In this document: piece by piece, positions 1 to 6,366 of the stretch
Numbering within the stretch: the first letter of the stretch is position 1
How the letters are laid out: each line of letters begins with the position of its first letter
NCBI GenBank assembly: GCA_002725545.1
Contig: PBPW01000012.1
Coordinates: 16,594 to 22,959, forward strand
Direction: 5' to 3'
Length of the DNA: 6,366 bases
From: Fidelibacterota bacterium
GTDB taxonomy: Bacteria; Marinisomatota; Marinisomatia; Marinisomatales; TCS55
Notes under the pieces: model-generated
Databases searched by the model: none
What the model saw: only the letters and a program-made list of their open reading frames with translations
What the model was told of the DNA's origin: nothing
Translations under genes and position numbers: made by a program

Positions 1-1608
1 AATGATGGAGTGATCAGGCGTGCACCTACTGCAATTTATTTTGAAGGAGCAGACCATGTCTACCCCAGCTTAGTTATGTCAGCAGTAATTGATATTCTAG
101 GCATAAAAAAGAATGGTGGTTTTGATTATGATTTTGAAAATAAAACACTCAATTTGATTGATACCACCAATACCGTAGTGCGTCAAATTCCAATCGATGA
201 TAATGGACGTATGTATGTCAATTATTATGGGCAGTTTCAAACCTTTTATTATTTACCCTACAGTTACTGTATGGATCCAGAAATGTTGCCACCGGACTAC
301 TGGCAAGATAAAGTTGCGCTTGTTGGAGCTTCACTGCCTGGCTTAATGGATTTGAGAAATACACCGGTTCAGGAAACGTTTGCAGGGGTAGAGATCCATG
401 CAAACGTGATGCATAGTATTTTACAAAACAATTTTGTTGAGGTAAAAGACCCCAGTTCGACATTTTACACCATTCTATTTATCTGCCTTGTTATGGGTAT
501 AACAATTTCATTTCCTAAAAAACCATTTTATGCGCTACCCCTTCCACTTATTGCCATCGTTGGCTGGATTATTTATGCAAATCTACAGTTTATCAATAGC
601 CTTGTTATGCTGGAGGTTGTTAGGCCAATTTTATCAGTGATTGGAACATTTGGTGGAATTTTTCTCTATAATTATTTTGGCGCTGAAAAAGATAAACGAT
701 TCTTAAAAAATACATTTAGCACTTATATATCTCCAGAATTAATTGATCAGATGTATGAGGCCAAAGAGCAACCTTCGCTTGGAGGTGAAGAAGGATATCA
801 TACAGCATTCTTTACAGATATCCAGAGTTTTTCTGGATTTTCTGAAAAATTATCAGCGCCTGATCTGGTTGAGCTTCTGAATGATTACTTAACAGAAATG
901 ACAGACATTTTACTTAATAATAAAGGAACACTTGATAAATATATAGGCGACGCTATTGTAGCATTTTATGGTGCACCTGCCCCTGTAGATGAGCATGAAT
1001 ATTGGGCATGTTTAACTGCAGTAAAGATGCAAGATAGGTTAGCAGAGTTAAGAGAAAAATGGCAATCAGAAGGAGATAGATGGCCTGAGATTGTCCATAA
1101 TATGCAAAATCGAATTGGAATTAATACTGGGAAATTAGTTACAGGTAATATGGGTTCAACGATGAGGATGAATTACACAATGATGGGCGATACCGTAAAT
1201 CTTGCCGCACGGTTAGAAGCATCAGCAAAGCAATATGGAGTATACATTCAGGTTGCAGAAGAAACCTATAAAGCATGTAAGGATAAATTTATTTGGAGAG
1301 ATCTGGATTATGTCATCGTGATGGGAAAAACTGAACCCGCTCAAGTATTTGAACTGATATCTGAAAAGGGGAATATGCCAAAAGGATATGATAAATTATT
1401 ACCAGCATACGATGAAGCATTAAAATTATACCGCAATCAAGAATGGGAAAAAGCAATTGATGCATTTAAAGCATCGAATGAATTAGAAGATATGTTTCCC
1501 GGTAGAAAAACAAATCCTAGTCAAGTCTACATTCCACGTTGTGAACATTATAAAGAAAATTCACCCGGGGATGATTGGGATGGCTCCTGGGCATTAACTA
1601 AAAAATAA
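1..1608 (+). CDS. CHASE2-domain class III adenylate cyclase, 5' partial
   Basis: Membrane-bound cyclase expected to convert ATP to cAMP in response to an unknown extracytoplasmic cue sensed by CHASE2. The frame is open from base 1, so the true start is upstream; the GTG at 10 lies inside the domain. The order is: the C-terminal part of CHASE2 (to about nt 450, with the family-typical VALVGAS and GVEIHANVMHSIL), three hydrophobic helices (about 463-513, 526-591, 601-678), a linker with the usual FSTYISPEL, then the catalytic domain (about 790-1345). Catalytic residues are intact: metal Asp in FTDIQSF (817-819) and in KYIGDAIVAF (949-951), the Lys of that motif (937-939) and the Asp of MMGDTVN (1189-1191) that favour adenine, and transition-state Asn (1198-1200) and Arg (1210-1212). 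A TPR-like tail (about 1378-1600) ends in DDWDGSWALTKK, a C-terminus I recall from CHASE2 cyclases. ATP specificity is inferred from residues. It leads the gene string, 7 nt before the next ATG. Confidence 0.93.
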   Translation, partial: NDGVIRRAPTAIYFEGADHVYPSLVMSAVIDILGIKKNGGFDYDFENKTLNLIDTTNTVVRQIPIDDNGRMYVNYYGQFQTFYYLPYSYCMDPEMLPPDYWQDKVALVGASLPGLMDLRNTPVQETFAGVEIHANVMHSILQNNFVEVKDPSSTFYTILFICLVMGITISFPKKPFYALPLPLIAIVGWIIYANLQFINSLVMLEVVRPILSVIGTFGGIFLYNYFGAEKDKRFLKNTFSTYISPELIDQMYEAKEQPSLGGEEGYHTAFFTDIQSFSGFSEKLSAPDLVELLNDYLTEMTDILLNNKGTLDKYIGDAIVAFYGAPAPVDEHEYWACLTAVKMQDRLAELREKWQSEGDRWPEIVHNMQNRIGINTGKLVTGNMGSTMRMNYTMMGDTVNLAARLEASAKQYGVYIQVAEETYKACKDKFIWRDLDYVIVMGKTEPAQVFELISEKGNMPKGYDKLLPAYDEALKLYRNQEWEKAIDAFKASNELEDMFPGRKTNPSQVYIPRCEHYKENSPGDDWDGSWALTKK

Positions 1609-1615
1609 AGAAGAG

Positions 1616-2563
1616 ATGAGCTTACCTTTTTATACAGCGGATGATGTGAGAGCCGCTGTTTCAATGCAAGAGGCAATTAGTGCGATGGAGCTAGCATTTT
1701 CATCAATAAGCAATGGAAATGCTGTAGTTCCACAAAGAATAAACCTACCAATTGATGGATTTAATGCACACCATTTATCCATGCCGTCCTATCTTAAAGA
1801 AGGAAAATATATCACCATCAAATTGATTAATGTGAATCACGATAATCCTTCAAATGGGCTGGATTTGATCAATGGTGTTATCGTTGTGATGAGCGCACAT
1901 AATGGGGAGTGCTTAGCATTGATTGATGGCCAATACGTAACTGCACTTAGAACTGGAGCTGCATCTGGTCTGGCAACAAAATTATTATCAAATGCCAATG
2001 CTTCTCGAGCGGTCATTTTTGGCAATGGCGTACAAGCGCAAACGCAAATTGAAGCAATCCGCTGTGTAAGAGATATTCAATCAATAAAAATTATTGGAAG
2101 AAACCCAAGCAATGTCGAGTCGTTTTGTGCAGAATTAGATGATACAGTTTCCCCAGGCGATATAAATGATTTGGACAATGCAGATATTATTTGCACTGCA
2201 ACCAGCTCCCCTGATCCATTATTTGATTATAATCAAATCCCAAAGGGCCTGCATATAAATGCTGTTGGAGCGCACGGCCCTACAAAGCGAGAGTTGCCAA
2301 CCAAGTTAATTCAATATTCTAAAGTTTATGTCGATTCTTTAAGTGCAAGCCATCAAGAAGCGGGTAATCTCTTAATTCCAATCAACAATAATGAATACAA
2401 TTGGGAGAAAATTGAGGGGGAGATTGGCAACCTAATTCTTTCAAATATTTCTGGTCGTTTAAACGATAATGATATTACAATTTTTAATTCAATTGGCAGC
2501 GCCATACAAGATCTTGTTATCTCATCGCTTGTAATGGAGGCGAATTTGTATGAAAAAAAATAG
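1616..2563 (+). CDS. Ornithine cyclodeaminase/mu-crystallin family protein
   Basis: A 315-residue cytoplasmic NAD(P)-binding protein of the OCD/mu-crystallin family, whose members include ornithine cyclodeaminase, alanine dehydrogenase, ketimine reductases and opine-type synthases. Full family length. Seen: substrate-side Arg41 (VVPQRINLP), Lys69 (YITIKLINV), Arg112 in the family signature ALRTGAASGLA, a Rossmann loop GNGVQAQTQ (136-144), VYVDS near 240, HQEAG near 250, and the C-terminal signature TIFNSIGSAIQD (288-299). Lys69 and Arg112 match, from memory, the numbering of the Pseudomonas putida enzyme. The segment aligned to that enzyme's catalytic Asp228 reads GAHGPTKREL here, with His220 instead of Asp, so true cyclodeaminase activity is doubtful; mu-crystallin-like or imine-reductase/dehydrogenase roles are equally possible. 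ATG 1616 is the first possible start because the same frame has a TAA at 1595-1597; only a weak purine-rich AAGAAGAG precedes it. The 3' end overlaps carA by 14 nt, indicating coupling. Confidence 0.9.
   Translation: MSLPFYTADDVRAAVSMQEAISAMELAFSSISNGNAVVPQRINLPIDGFNAHHLSMPSYLKEGKYITIKLINVNHDNPSNGLDLINGVIVVMSAHNGECLALIDGQYVTALRTGAASGLATKLLSNANASRAVIFGNGVQAQTQIEAIRCVRDIQSIKIIGRNPSNVESFCAELDDTVSPGDINDLDNADIICTATSSPDPLFDYNQIPKGLHINAVGAHGPTKRELPTKLIQYSKVYVDSLSASHQEAGNLLIPINNNEYNWEKIEGEIGNLILSNISGRLNDNDITIFNSIGSAIQDLVISSLVMEANLYEKK
2536..2540 (+). promoter_or_regulatory. Ribosome binding site of carA
   Basis: A perfect GGAGG lies within the last codons of the OCD-like gene, 9 nt before the carA ATG. 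It is the strongest Shine-Dalgarno in the window. With the in-frame TAA at 2532-2534 it fixes the carA start at 2550. Its place inside the upstream gene means ribosomes ending on that gene pass directly over the carA start. Confidence 0.8.
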
Positions 2564-3629
2564 CGCAATACTATTACTAGATGACGGAAGAAAGTTTATT
2601 GGAAAATCTTTTGGGTTTATTGGAGAAACGATTGGAGAAGTGTGCTTTAACACGGGAATGACAGGTTATCAAGAAATTCTCACCGACCCTTCTTATTGTA
2701 AGCAAATTGTAACAATGACATCACCGCATATCGGTAATTATGGAATCAATGAGGAAGATGTTGAATCAAAAAAAATTCAGGTTTCAGGATTTATCATTAA
2801 GGAAGAGACGCTAATACCTTCCAATTGGAGATCCGTTGCTTCAATCGGCGATTATTTAACAAAAAATAAAATTGTTGGCATTCAGCAAATAGATACCAGG
2901 GCCTTGACTCGCCACATAAGGGATAATGGAGCGATGAATGGCATTATTTCATCTCTGGATAGCAACATTAAAAGTTTATCAGGAAAATTAAAAAAAGCTC
3001 CATCAATGAATGGTCTTGATCTAGTAAAAAATGTAAGCACTAAAAAAGTCTATCAATGGTCATCAAAAGGGAAATACAATGTTGCGGCAATTGATTATGG
3101 TATAAAACATAATATTTTAAAACTATTGACAGATAACAATTGTAAAATTACGGTATTTCCAGCAAAAACAACTGCTGAGGAAATAATTGAATTTAATCCT
3201 CAAGGGGTATTTCTAAGCAATGGTCCTGGTGACCCTGCAGCTGTAGCATACGGCATTGAAATGGTCAAAGAACTATTAGGTAAAAAACCGATTTTTGGTA
3301 TATGTCTTGGTCATCAGATTTTATCTTTAGCCCTTGGAGCTAAAACGTTTAAACTGAAATTTGGGCATAGGGGAATAAATCATCCTGTGAAAAATATGAA
3401 TTCAGGTATCGTTGAAATCACAAGTCAAAATCATGGATTTGCAGTGGATCTTAATTCTTTGCCCAAAAATGTAAAATCAACCCATATAAATTTAAACGAC
3501 AATACCAGCGCAGGAATTGAATGTGAGGAGCTACAAGCCTTTTCTGTTCAATACCACCCTGAGTCAAGTCCAGGCCCTCATGATAGTAGATATTTATTTG
3601 ATAAATTTATTGATCAAATGAAAGGTTAG
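2550..3629 (+). CDS. carA: Carbamoyl phosphate synthase small (glutaminase) subunit
   Basis: Glutamine amidotransferase subunit of carbamoyl phosphate synthetase. It hydrolyses glutamine and passes ammonia through a tunnel to CarB, for pyrimidine and arginine synthesis. The 359 residues form the CarA-specific N-terminal domain (about 1-150, with FNTGMTGYQEILTDPSY, SPHIGNYG and IDTRALTRHIR) and a class I GATase domain (about 175-355). The triad is complete: Cys252 in GICLGHQ, His336 and Glu338 in YHPESSPGPHD. Also present are LSNGPGDP and the FGHRGINHPV and QNHGFAVD segments typical of CarA. Length is close to the usual 360-380 residues (Escherichia coli 382, where the nucleophile is Cys269). 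The start is ATG 2550, with GGAGG 9 nt upstream and an in-frame stop before it. It overlaps the OCD-like gene by 14 nt and is followed 5 nt later by carB, the classical carAB pair. No separate promoter is visible, and no attenuator or leader could fit. Confidence 0.98.
   Translation: MKKNSAILLLDDGRKFIGKSFGFIGETIGEVCFNTGMTGYQEILTDPSYCKQIVTMTSPHIGNYGINEEDVESKKIQVSGFIIKEETLIPSNWRSVASIGDYLTKNKIVGIQQIDTRALTRHIRDNGAMNGIISSLDSNIKSLSGKLKKAPSMNGLDLVKNVSTKKVYQWSSKGKYNVAAIDYGIKHNILKLLTDNNCKITVFPAKTTAEEIIEFNPQGVFLSNGPGDPAAVAYGIEMVKELLGKKPIFGICLGHQILSLALGAKTFKLKFGHRGINHPVKNMNSGIVEITSQNHGFAVDLNSLPKNVKSTHINLNDNTSAGIECEELQAFSVQYHPESSPGPHDSRYLFDKFIDQMKG
2553..2560 (+). repeat. A8 homopolymer in the OCD-like/carA overlap
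   Basis: Eight consecutive adenines lie directly after the carA ATG and directly before the TAG stop of the upstream gene, so they are read in two frames. Loss of one A, or gain of two, in DNA or mRNA would join the OCD-like frame to the carA frame (reading YEKNSAI across the junction). Runs like this are common in AT-rich genomes, and slippage is only a possibility. Confidence 0.6.
3621..3626 (+). promoter_or_regulatory. Probable ribosome binding site of carB
   Basis: AAAGGT sits over the last codons of carA, 8 nt before the TTG at 3635. The AAGG core is only a partial match to the anti-Shine-Dalgarno sequence. Its spacing is right and it supports the TTG start. Its position inside carA suggests coupled translation of the two subunits. 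Confidence 0.5.
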
Positions 3630-3634
3630 TATAA

Positions 3635-6366
3635 TTGCCGAAACGAAATGATATTAATTCAATTTTAATTATTGGCGCAGGTCCAATTGTAATTGGACAG
3701 GCATGTGAATTTGATTATTCAGGAACACAGGCAACCCAAGCTTTAAAGGAAGAAGGATATAGGATCATACTGGTTAATTCTAACCCAGCAACAATAATGA
3801 CAGATCCAGATTTGGCTGATGCAACCTATATTGAACCAATCACTGTTGAATATGTTGAAGCTATAATTAAAAAAGAAAAGCCAGATGCAATCCTTCCAAC
3901 CGTTGGTGGTCAAACAGCGTTAAATATTGCAATGGATTTACATAATCAGGGGATTCTAAAAAAATATGGAATAGAGCTAATTGGAGCACAAGTAGATGCG
4001 ATTAATAAAGCAGAAGATCGAGAAAAATTTAAAGAGGCAATGGATGCAGTTGGCATAGATACAGCTCAGGGAGGCTTTGTGCACTCTTGGGAAGAAGCAG
4101 AAAAGCTTTTAGATACAATAAAATTTCCAATCATTATTCGTCCTTCGTTTACATTGGGCGGCACTGGGGGTGCGGTTGCATATAATTTTGAGGAATTTCA
4201 GACACTTGTTGAAAATGGCTTGAATGCAAGTCCAATCACTGAAGTATTAATTGAAGAATCATTGCTAGGCTGGAAAGAATATGAGCTTGAGGTAGTAAGA
4301 GATAAATCAGATAATGCAATTATAATTTGTTCAATAGAAAATATAGACCCGATGGGAGTGCATACAGGTGATTCTATTACGGTAGCCCCTTCAATGACTT
4401 TAACGGATAAAGAATTTCAAATAATGAGAAATTGGTCATTGCTATGCTTAAGAACAATCGGGGTTGAGACTGGAGGATCTAATGTTCAATTTGCAGTTAA
4501 CCCTGAGACTGGTCGATGTATCATCATAGAAATGAACCCGCGTGTAAGTCGTTCATCAGCGCTTGCCTCTAAAGCGACAGGCTTCCCAATCGCAAAAGTT
4601 GCCGCAAAACTAGCCGTAGGCTATACACTAGATGAACTTCCAAATGATATAACAGGAAAAACCTTAGCAGCGTTTGAGCCAACCATTGATTATGTTATAG
4701 TAAAAGTTCCAAGGTTTGATTTTGAAAAATTTCCTTCAGCTACAGGACACCTTGGAGTTCAAATGCAAAGCGTTGGTGAGGTAATGTCAATTGGGAGAAC
4801 ATTTCGGGAATCATTACAAAAAGCATTCCGATCTCTTGAAGTAGGCTTGCATGGTTTAGAGCCAAAATTAATTAGCGAAGAAGACCCGGAGTTAAGTAGG
4901 GCTAGGACGCTTGATATGAATACGTTGCAATATGCCACAAGCTTTAGATTGCTAAAAGTTAGACAAGCAATTAAAGAAGGCGCATCAGTAGAAGAAGTAT
5001 TTCAATCTACAAAGATAGATCCTTGGTTTTTACATCAAATAAAATATCTAGTTGATTGTGATAGCAGAACTTCATTATTAGAATTAAAACAAAATGGCTT
5101 TTCCGATGCGCAAATTGCGAAAATGAAAAATAAAACTGAAGATGAAATAAGATCACAGAGAAAGAAAAATTCAATTTTACCATCTTATAAAGTTGTAGAT
5201 ACTTGCGCAGCAGAATTTGTTGCTAAAACACCCTATTGTTATTCATCCTATGATACTGAAAATGAAATAGAACCATTGGAAGGGAAAAAAGTAATTATTC
5301 TTGGGGGAGGTCCCAATCGTATTGGGCAAGGAATAGAGTTTGATTATTGTTGCGTGCAGGCCGTATTTGGCCTGCAAGACCAAGGCTATAAAACTATCAT
5401 GATTAACTGTAATCCAGAAACTGTTAGTACCGATTTTGATTTAGTTGACAGGCTATATTTTGAACCTGTTACCTATGAAGACGTATTAAATATTGTTGAG
5501 TTTGAAAATCCAGATGGGGTTTTAATTCAATTTGGAGGACAAACACCTTTAAAAATAGCGCAAGCGCTTGATAAGGCAGGTGTTCCCATTATTGGAACCT
5601 CGCCCAAAAGCATTGATTTAGCTGAAGATAGAGAAAAATTTGGAAAAATATTGAAAAAACTGGATGTTGAATGCCCTAAATATGGTACGGGTAGAACATT
5701 AGAAGAGGTTCTTAAAATTGCAGATAAAATAGGATACCCAATATTAGCCCGACCAAGCTATGTACTTGGAGGTAGGGCTATGGAGATAGTTTATTCAAAG
5801 CAGCAATTAGTTAATTATATATCAAAGAATGCTGATGTGACCGCTGGGCACCCAATATTAATTGACCAGTTTCTAGAAGATGCTTTTGAGTTTGATGTTG
5901 ATGCTTTATGTGATGGTAAAAATGTACATATAGGAGCGATCATGCAACATATTGAGGAGGCAGGTATTCATTCAGGGGATTCAGCTTGTGTTCTACCTCC
6001 ATATAAAATTTCATCAAATGCCATGAAACAGATTTCAAAGATTACAACGGATTTAGCCTTAGAGCTCAACGTAGTTGGATTAATAAATTTACAATTTGCA
6101 TTCAAAGATGGAACTGTATACGTACTTGAAGTTAATCCACGAGCTAGCAGAACAACACCATTTGTTAGCAAGGCCACTAATACACCGCTTGCTAGAATTG
6201 CTGCACAGCTTGCGACTGGGGCTAAATTAAAGGATTTTAGTTTAAAGAATTGGGATAAGATAGGTCATGTTGCAATCAAAGAAGCAGTTTTACCGTTTAA
6301 TAAATTTCCAAATGAGTCAACATATCTAAGCCCTGAAATGAAATCAACAGGCGAAGTGATGGGAAT
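3635..6366 (+). CDS. carB: Carbamoyl phosphate synthase large subunit, 3' partial
   Basis: Synthetase subunit that builds carbamoyl phosphate from bicarbonate, CarA-derived ammonia and two ATP. The frame is open for 910 codons to the window edge (E. coli CarB is 1073), so about 160 residues are missing. The start is TTG 3635: an in-frame TAA occupies 3632-3634, the next in-frame ATG is codon 55, and only TTG gives the canonical MPKRNDI N-terminus. The carboxyphosphate half (about 1-400) has [17 protein letters not shown], Arg129, Arg169, and Glu299/Asn301 in [12 protein letters not shown], gapless with E. coli numbering. Next come the oligomerisation region (about 401-545, with VDTCAAEF near its end) and the carbamate-phosphorylating half (about 545 onward) with [15 protein letters not shown], Arg666 and Glu832 in [11 protein letters not shown] (E. 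coli 675 and 841). Both active sites look intact. The C-terminal MGS-like allosteric domain, which binds ornithine and UMP in E. coli, is beyond the edge, so regulation cannot be read here. Confidence 0.98.
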   Translation, partial: MPKRNDINSILIIGAGPIVIGQACEFDYSGTQATQALKEEGYRIILVNSNPATIMTDPDLADATYIEPITVEYVEAIIKKEKPDAILPTVGGQTALNIAMDLHNQGILKKYGIELIGAQVDAINKAEDREKFKEAMDAVGIDTAQGGFVHSWEEAEKLLDTIKFPIIIRPSFTLGGTGGAVAYNFEEFQTLVENGLNASPITEVLIEESLLGWKEYELEVVRDKSDNAIIICSIENIDPMGVHTGDSITVAPSMTLTDKEFQIMRNWSLLCLRTIGVETGGSNVQFAVNPETGRCIIIEMNPRVSRSSALASKATGFPIAKVAAKLAVGYTLDELPNDITGKTLAAFEPTIDYVIVKVPRFDFEKFPSATGHLGVQMQSVGEVMSIGRTFRESLQKAFRSLEVGLHGLEPKLISEEDPELSRARTLDMNTLQYATSFRLLKVRQAIKEGASVEEVFQSTKIDPWFLHQIKYLVDCDSRTSLLELKQNGFSDAQIAKMKNKTEDEIRSQRKKNSILPSYKVVDTCAAEFVAKTPYCYSSYDTENEIEPLEGKKVIILGGGPNRIGQGIEFDYCCVQAVFGLQDQGYKTIMINCNPETVSTDFDLVDRLYFEPVTYEDVLNIVEFENPDGVLIQFGGQTPLKIAQALDKAGVPIIGTSPKSIDLAEDREKFGKILKKLDVECPKYGTGRTLEEVLKIADKIGYPILARPSYVLGGRAMEIVYSKQQLVNYISKNADVTAGHPILIDQFLEDAFEFDVDALCDGKNVHIGAIMQHIEEAGIHSGDSACVLPPYKISSNAMKQISKITTDLALELNVVGLINLQFAFKDGTVYVLEVNPRASRTTPFVSKATNTPLARIAAQLATGAKLKDFSLKNWDKIGHVAIKEAVLPFNKFPNESTYLSPEMKSTGEVMG
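3681..3698 (+). repeat. Perfect 8-bp inverted repeat near carB start
   Basis: Arms GTCCAATT (3681-3688) and AATTGGAC (3691-3698) are exact reverse complements separated by 2 nt; as RNA this would realistically be a 7-bp stem with a TGTA loop. It lies about 46 nt into carB and encodes the invariant GPIVIGQ turn, so much of the sequence is dictated by the protein. A role in translation is not shown. Confidence 0.4.
5355..5376 (+). repeat. Perfect 8-bp GC-rich inverted repeat inside carB
   Basis: TGCAGGCC (5355-5362) and GGCCTGCA (5369-5376) pair perfectly around the 6-nt loop GTATTT. Six of the eight pairs are G-C, which stands out in this AT-rich gene. No T-run follows, so it is not an intrinsic terminator. 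It encodes VQAVFGLQ, just after the GQGIEFDY nucleotide-binding segment of the second synthetase half. Chance is the simplest explanation. Confidence 0.45.

Larger units (their letters stand above)
1..6366 (+). other. Probable four-gene operon (cyclase - OCD-like - carA - carB)
   Basis: All four genes lie on one strand, with junctions of +7 nt (1609-1615), -14 nt (2550-2563) and +5 nt (3630-3634). No room exists for a terminator or conventional promoter between them, apart from promoters embedded in coding sequence. The cyclase 5' end and carB 3' end are cut by the window, so the unit may include more genes on either side. Shared transcription is inferred from spacing, not observed. Confidence 0.75.

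Noticed and set aside
10..12. GTG as the start codon of the cyclase
   Set aside because: The frame is open to base 1 and the residues before and after belong to CHASE2, which needs an N-terminal membrane anchor and more domain upstream. The GTG is an internal valine.
218..463. 81-codon open frame on the minus strand
   Set aside because: It lies wholly inside the CHASE2 coding region, which has clear family motifs. Its translation resembles no family I know.
1837..2025. 62-codon open frame on the minus strand
   Set aside because: Antisense to the conserved ALRTGAASG core of the OCD-like gene; no motif or plausible start signal of its own.
2353..2568. 71-codon open frame on the minus strand
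   Set aside because: Antisense to the OCD-like C-terminus and the start of carA; the open frame follows from the codon bias of the real genes.
3630..3634. Terminator, attenuator or promoter between carA and carB
   Set aside because: Only 5 nt separate the genes and no stem followed by a T-run is present.
4010..5645. Near-identical AEDREKF-coding segments at about 4011-4031 and 5622-5642 as a DNA repeat
   Set aside because: They are equivalent positions in the two homologous synthetase halves of CarB, an ancient internal duplication present throughout the family, not a recent repeat.
5968..6177. 69-codon open frame on the minus strand
   Set aside because: Antisense to the [11 protein letters not shown] region of carB, which is highly conserved on the plus strand.
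1..6366. Mobile element, CRISPR array, tRNA/rRNA or horizontally acquired island
   Set aside because: No transposase or integrase, no spaced direct repeats, no tRNA-like cloverleaf, no rRNA segments, and no visible change in base composition or codon use between the four genes.

Overview
The window holds four genes packed head to tail on the + strand with almost no spacer DNA. They are the 3' part of a membrane-bound class III adenylate/guanylate cyclase with a CHASE2 sensor domain, an ornithine cyclodeaminase/mu-crystallin family protein, carA, and the first ~85% of carB. The gene boundaries are a 7-nt gap, a 14-nt overlap and a 5-nt gap, so the four genes look like one co-transcribed and probably translationally coupled unit. 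Its promoter, if it has one here, lies upstream of position 1. No RNA gene, mobile element, CRISPR array, terminator or intergenic stretch over 10 nt is present.

The DNA is clearly AT-rich (roughly 35-40% G+C by eye), with many A/T third codon positions in all four genes and no compositional break. The tight packing and bacterial-type two-subunit carbamoyl phosphate synthetase point to a bacterium with a compact genome. The overall look resembles AT-rich, streamlined, uncultured marine lineages (for example Marinimicrobia/SAR406-like), but that is an impression with low confidence and no marker gene in the window settles it.

Layout: 1-1608 cyclase (5' end outside the window); 1616-2563 OCD/mu-crystallin family dehydrogenase-like protein; 2550-3629 carA (glutaminase subunit); 3635-6366 carB (synthetase subunit, TTG start, 3' end outside the window). 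CarA releases ammonia from glutamine and CarB uses it with bicarbonate and two ATP to make carbamoyl phosphate for pyrimidine and arginine synthesis. The upstream partners are less expected. One is a cyclic-nucleotide signalling enzyme. The other belongs to a family whose founder consumes ornithine, the acceptor of carbamoyl phosphate in arginine synthesis. The OCD-like protein has a His where I recall the catalytic Asp of true ornithine cyclodeaminase, so its substrate should not be assumed.

I found no convincing undescribed system. The most distinctive points are the gene grouping itself, the A8 run inside the OCD-carA overlap, which could in principle allow slippage into a fusion, and the TTG start of carB placed directly behind an in-frame stop.
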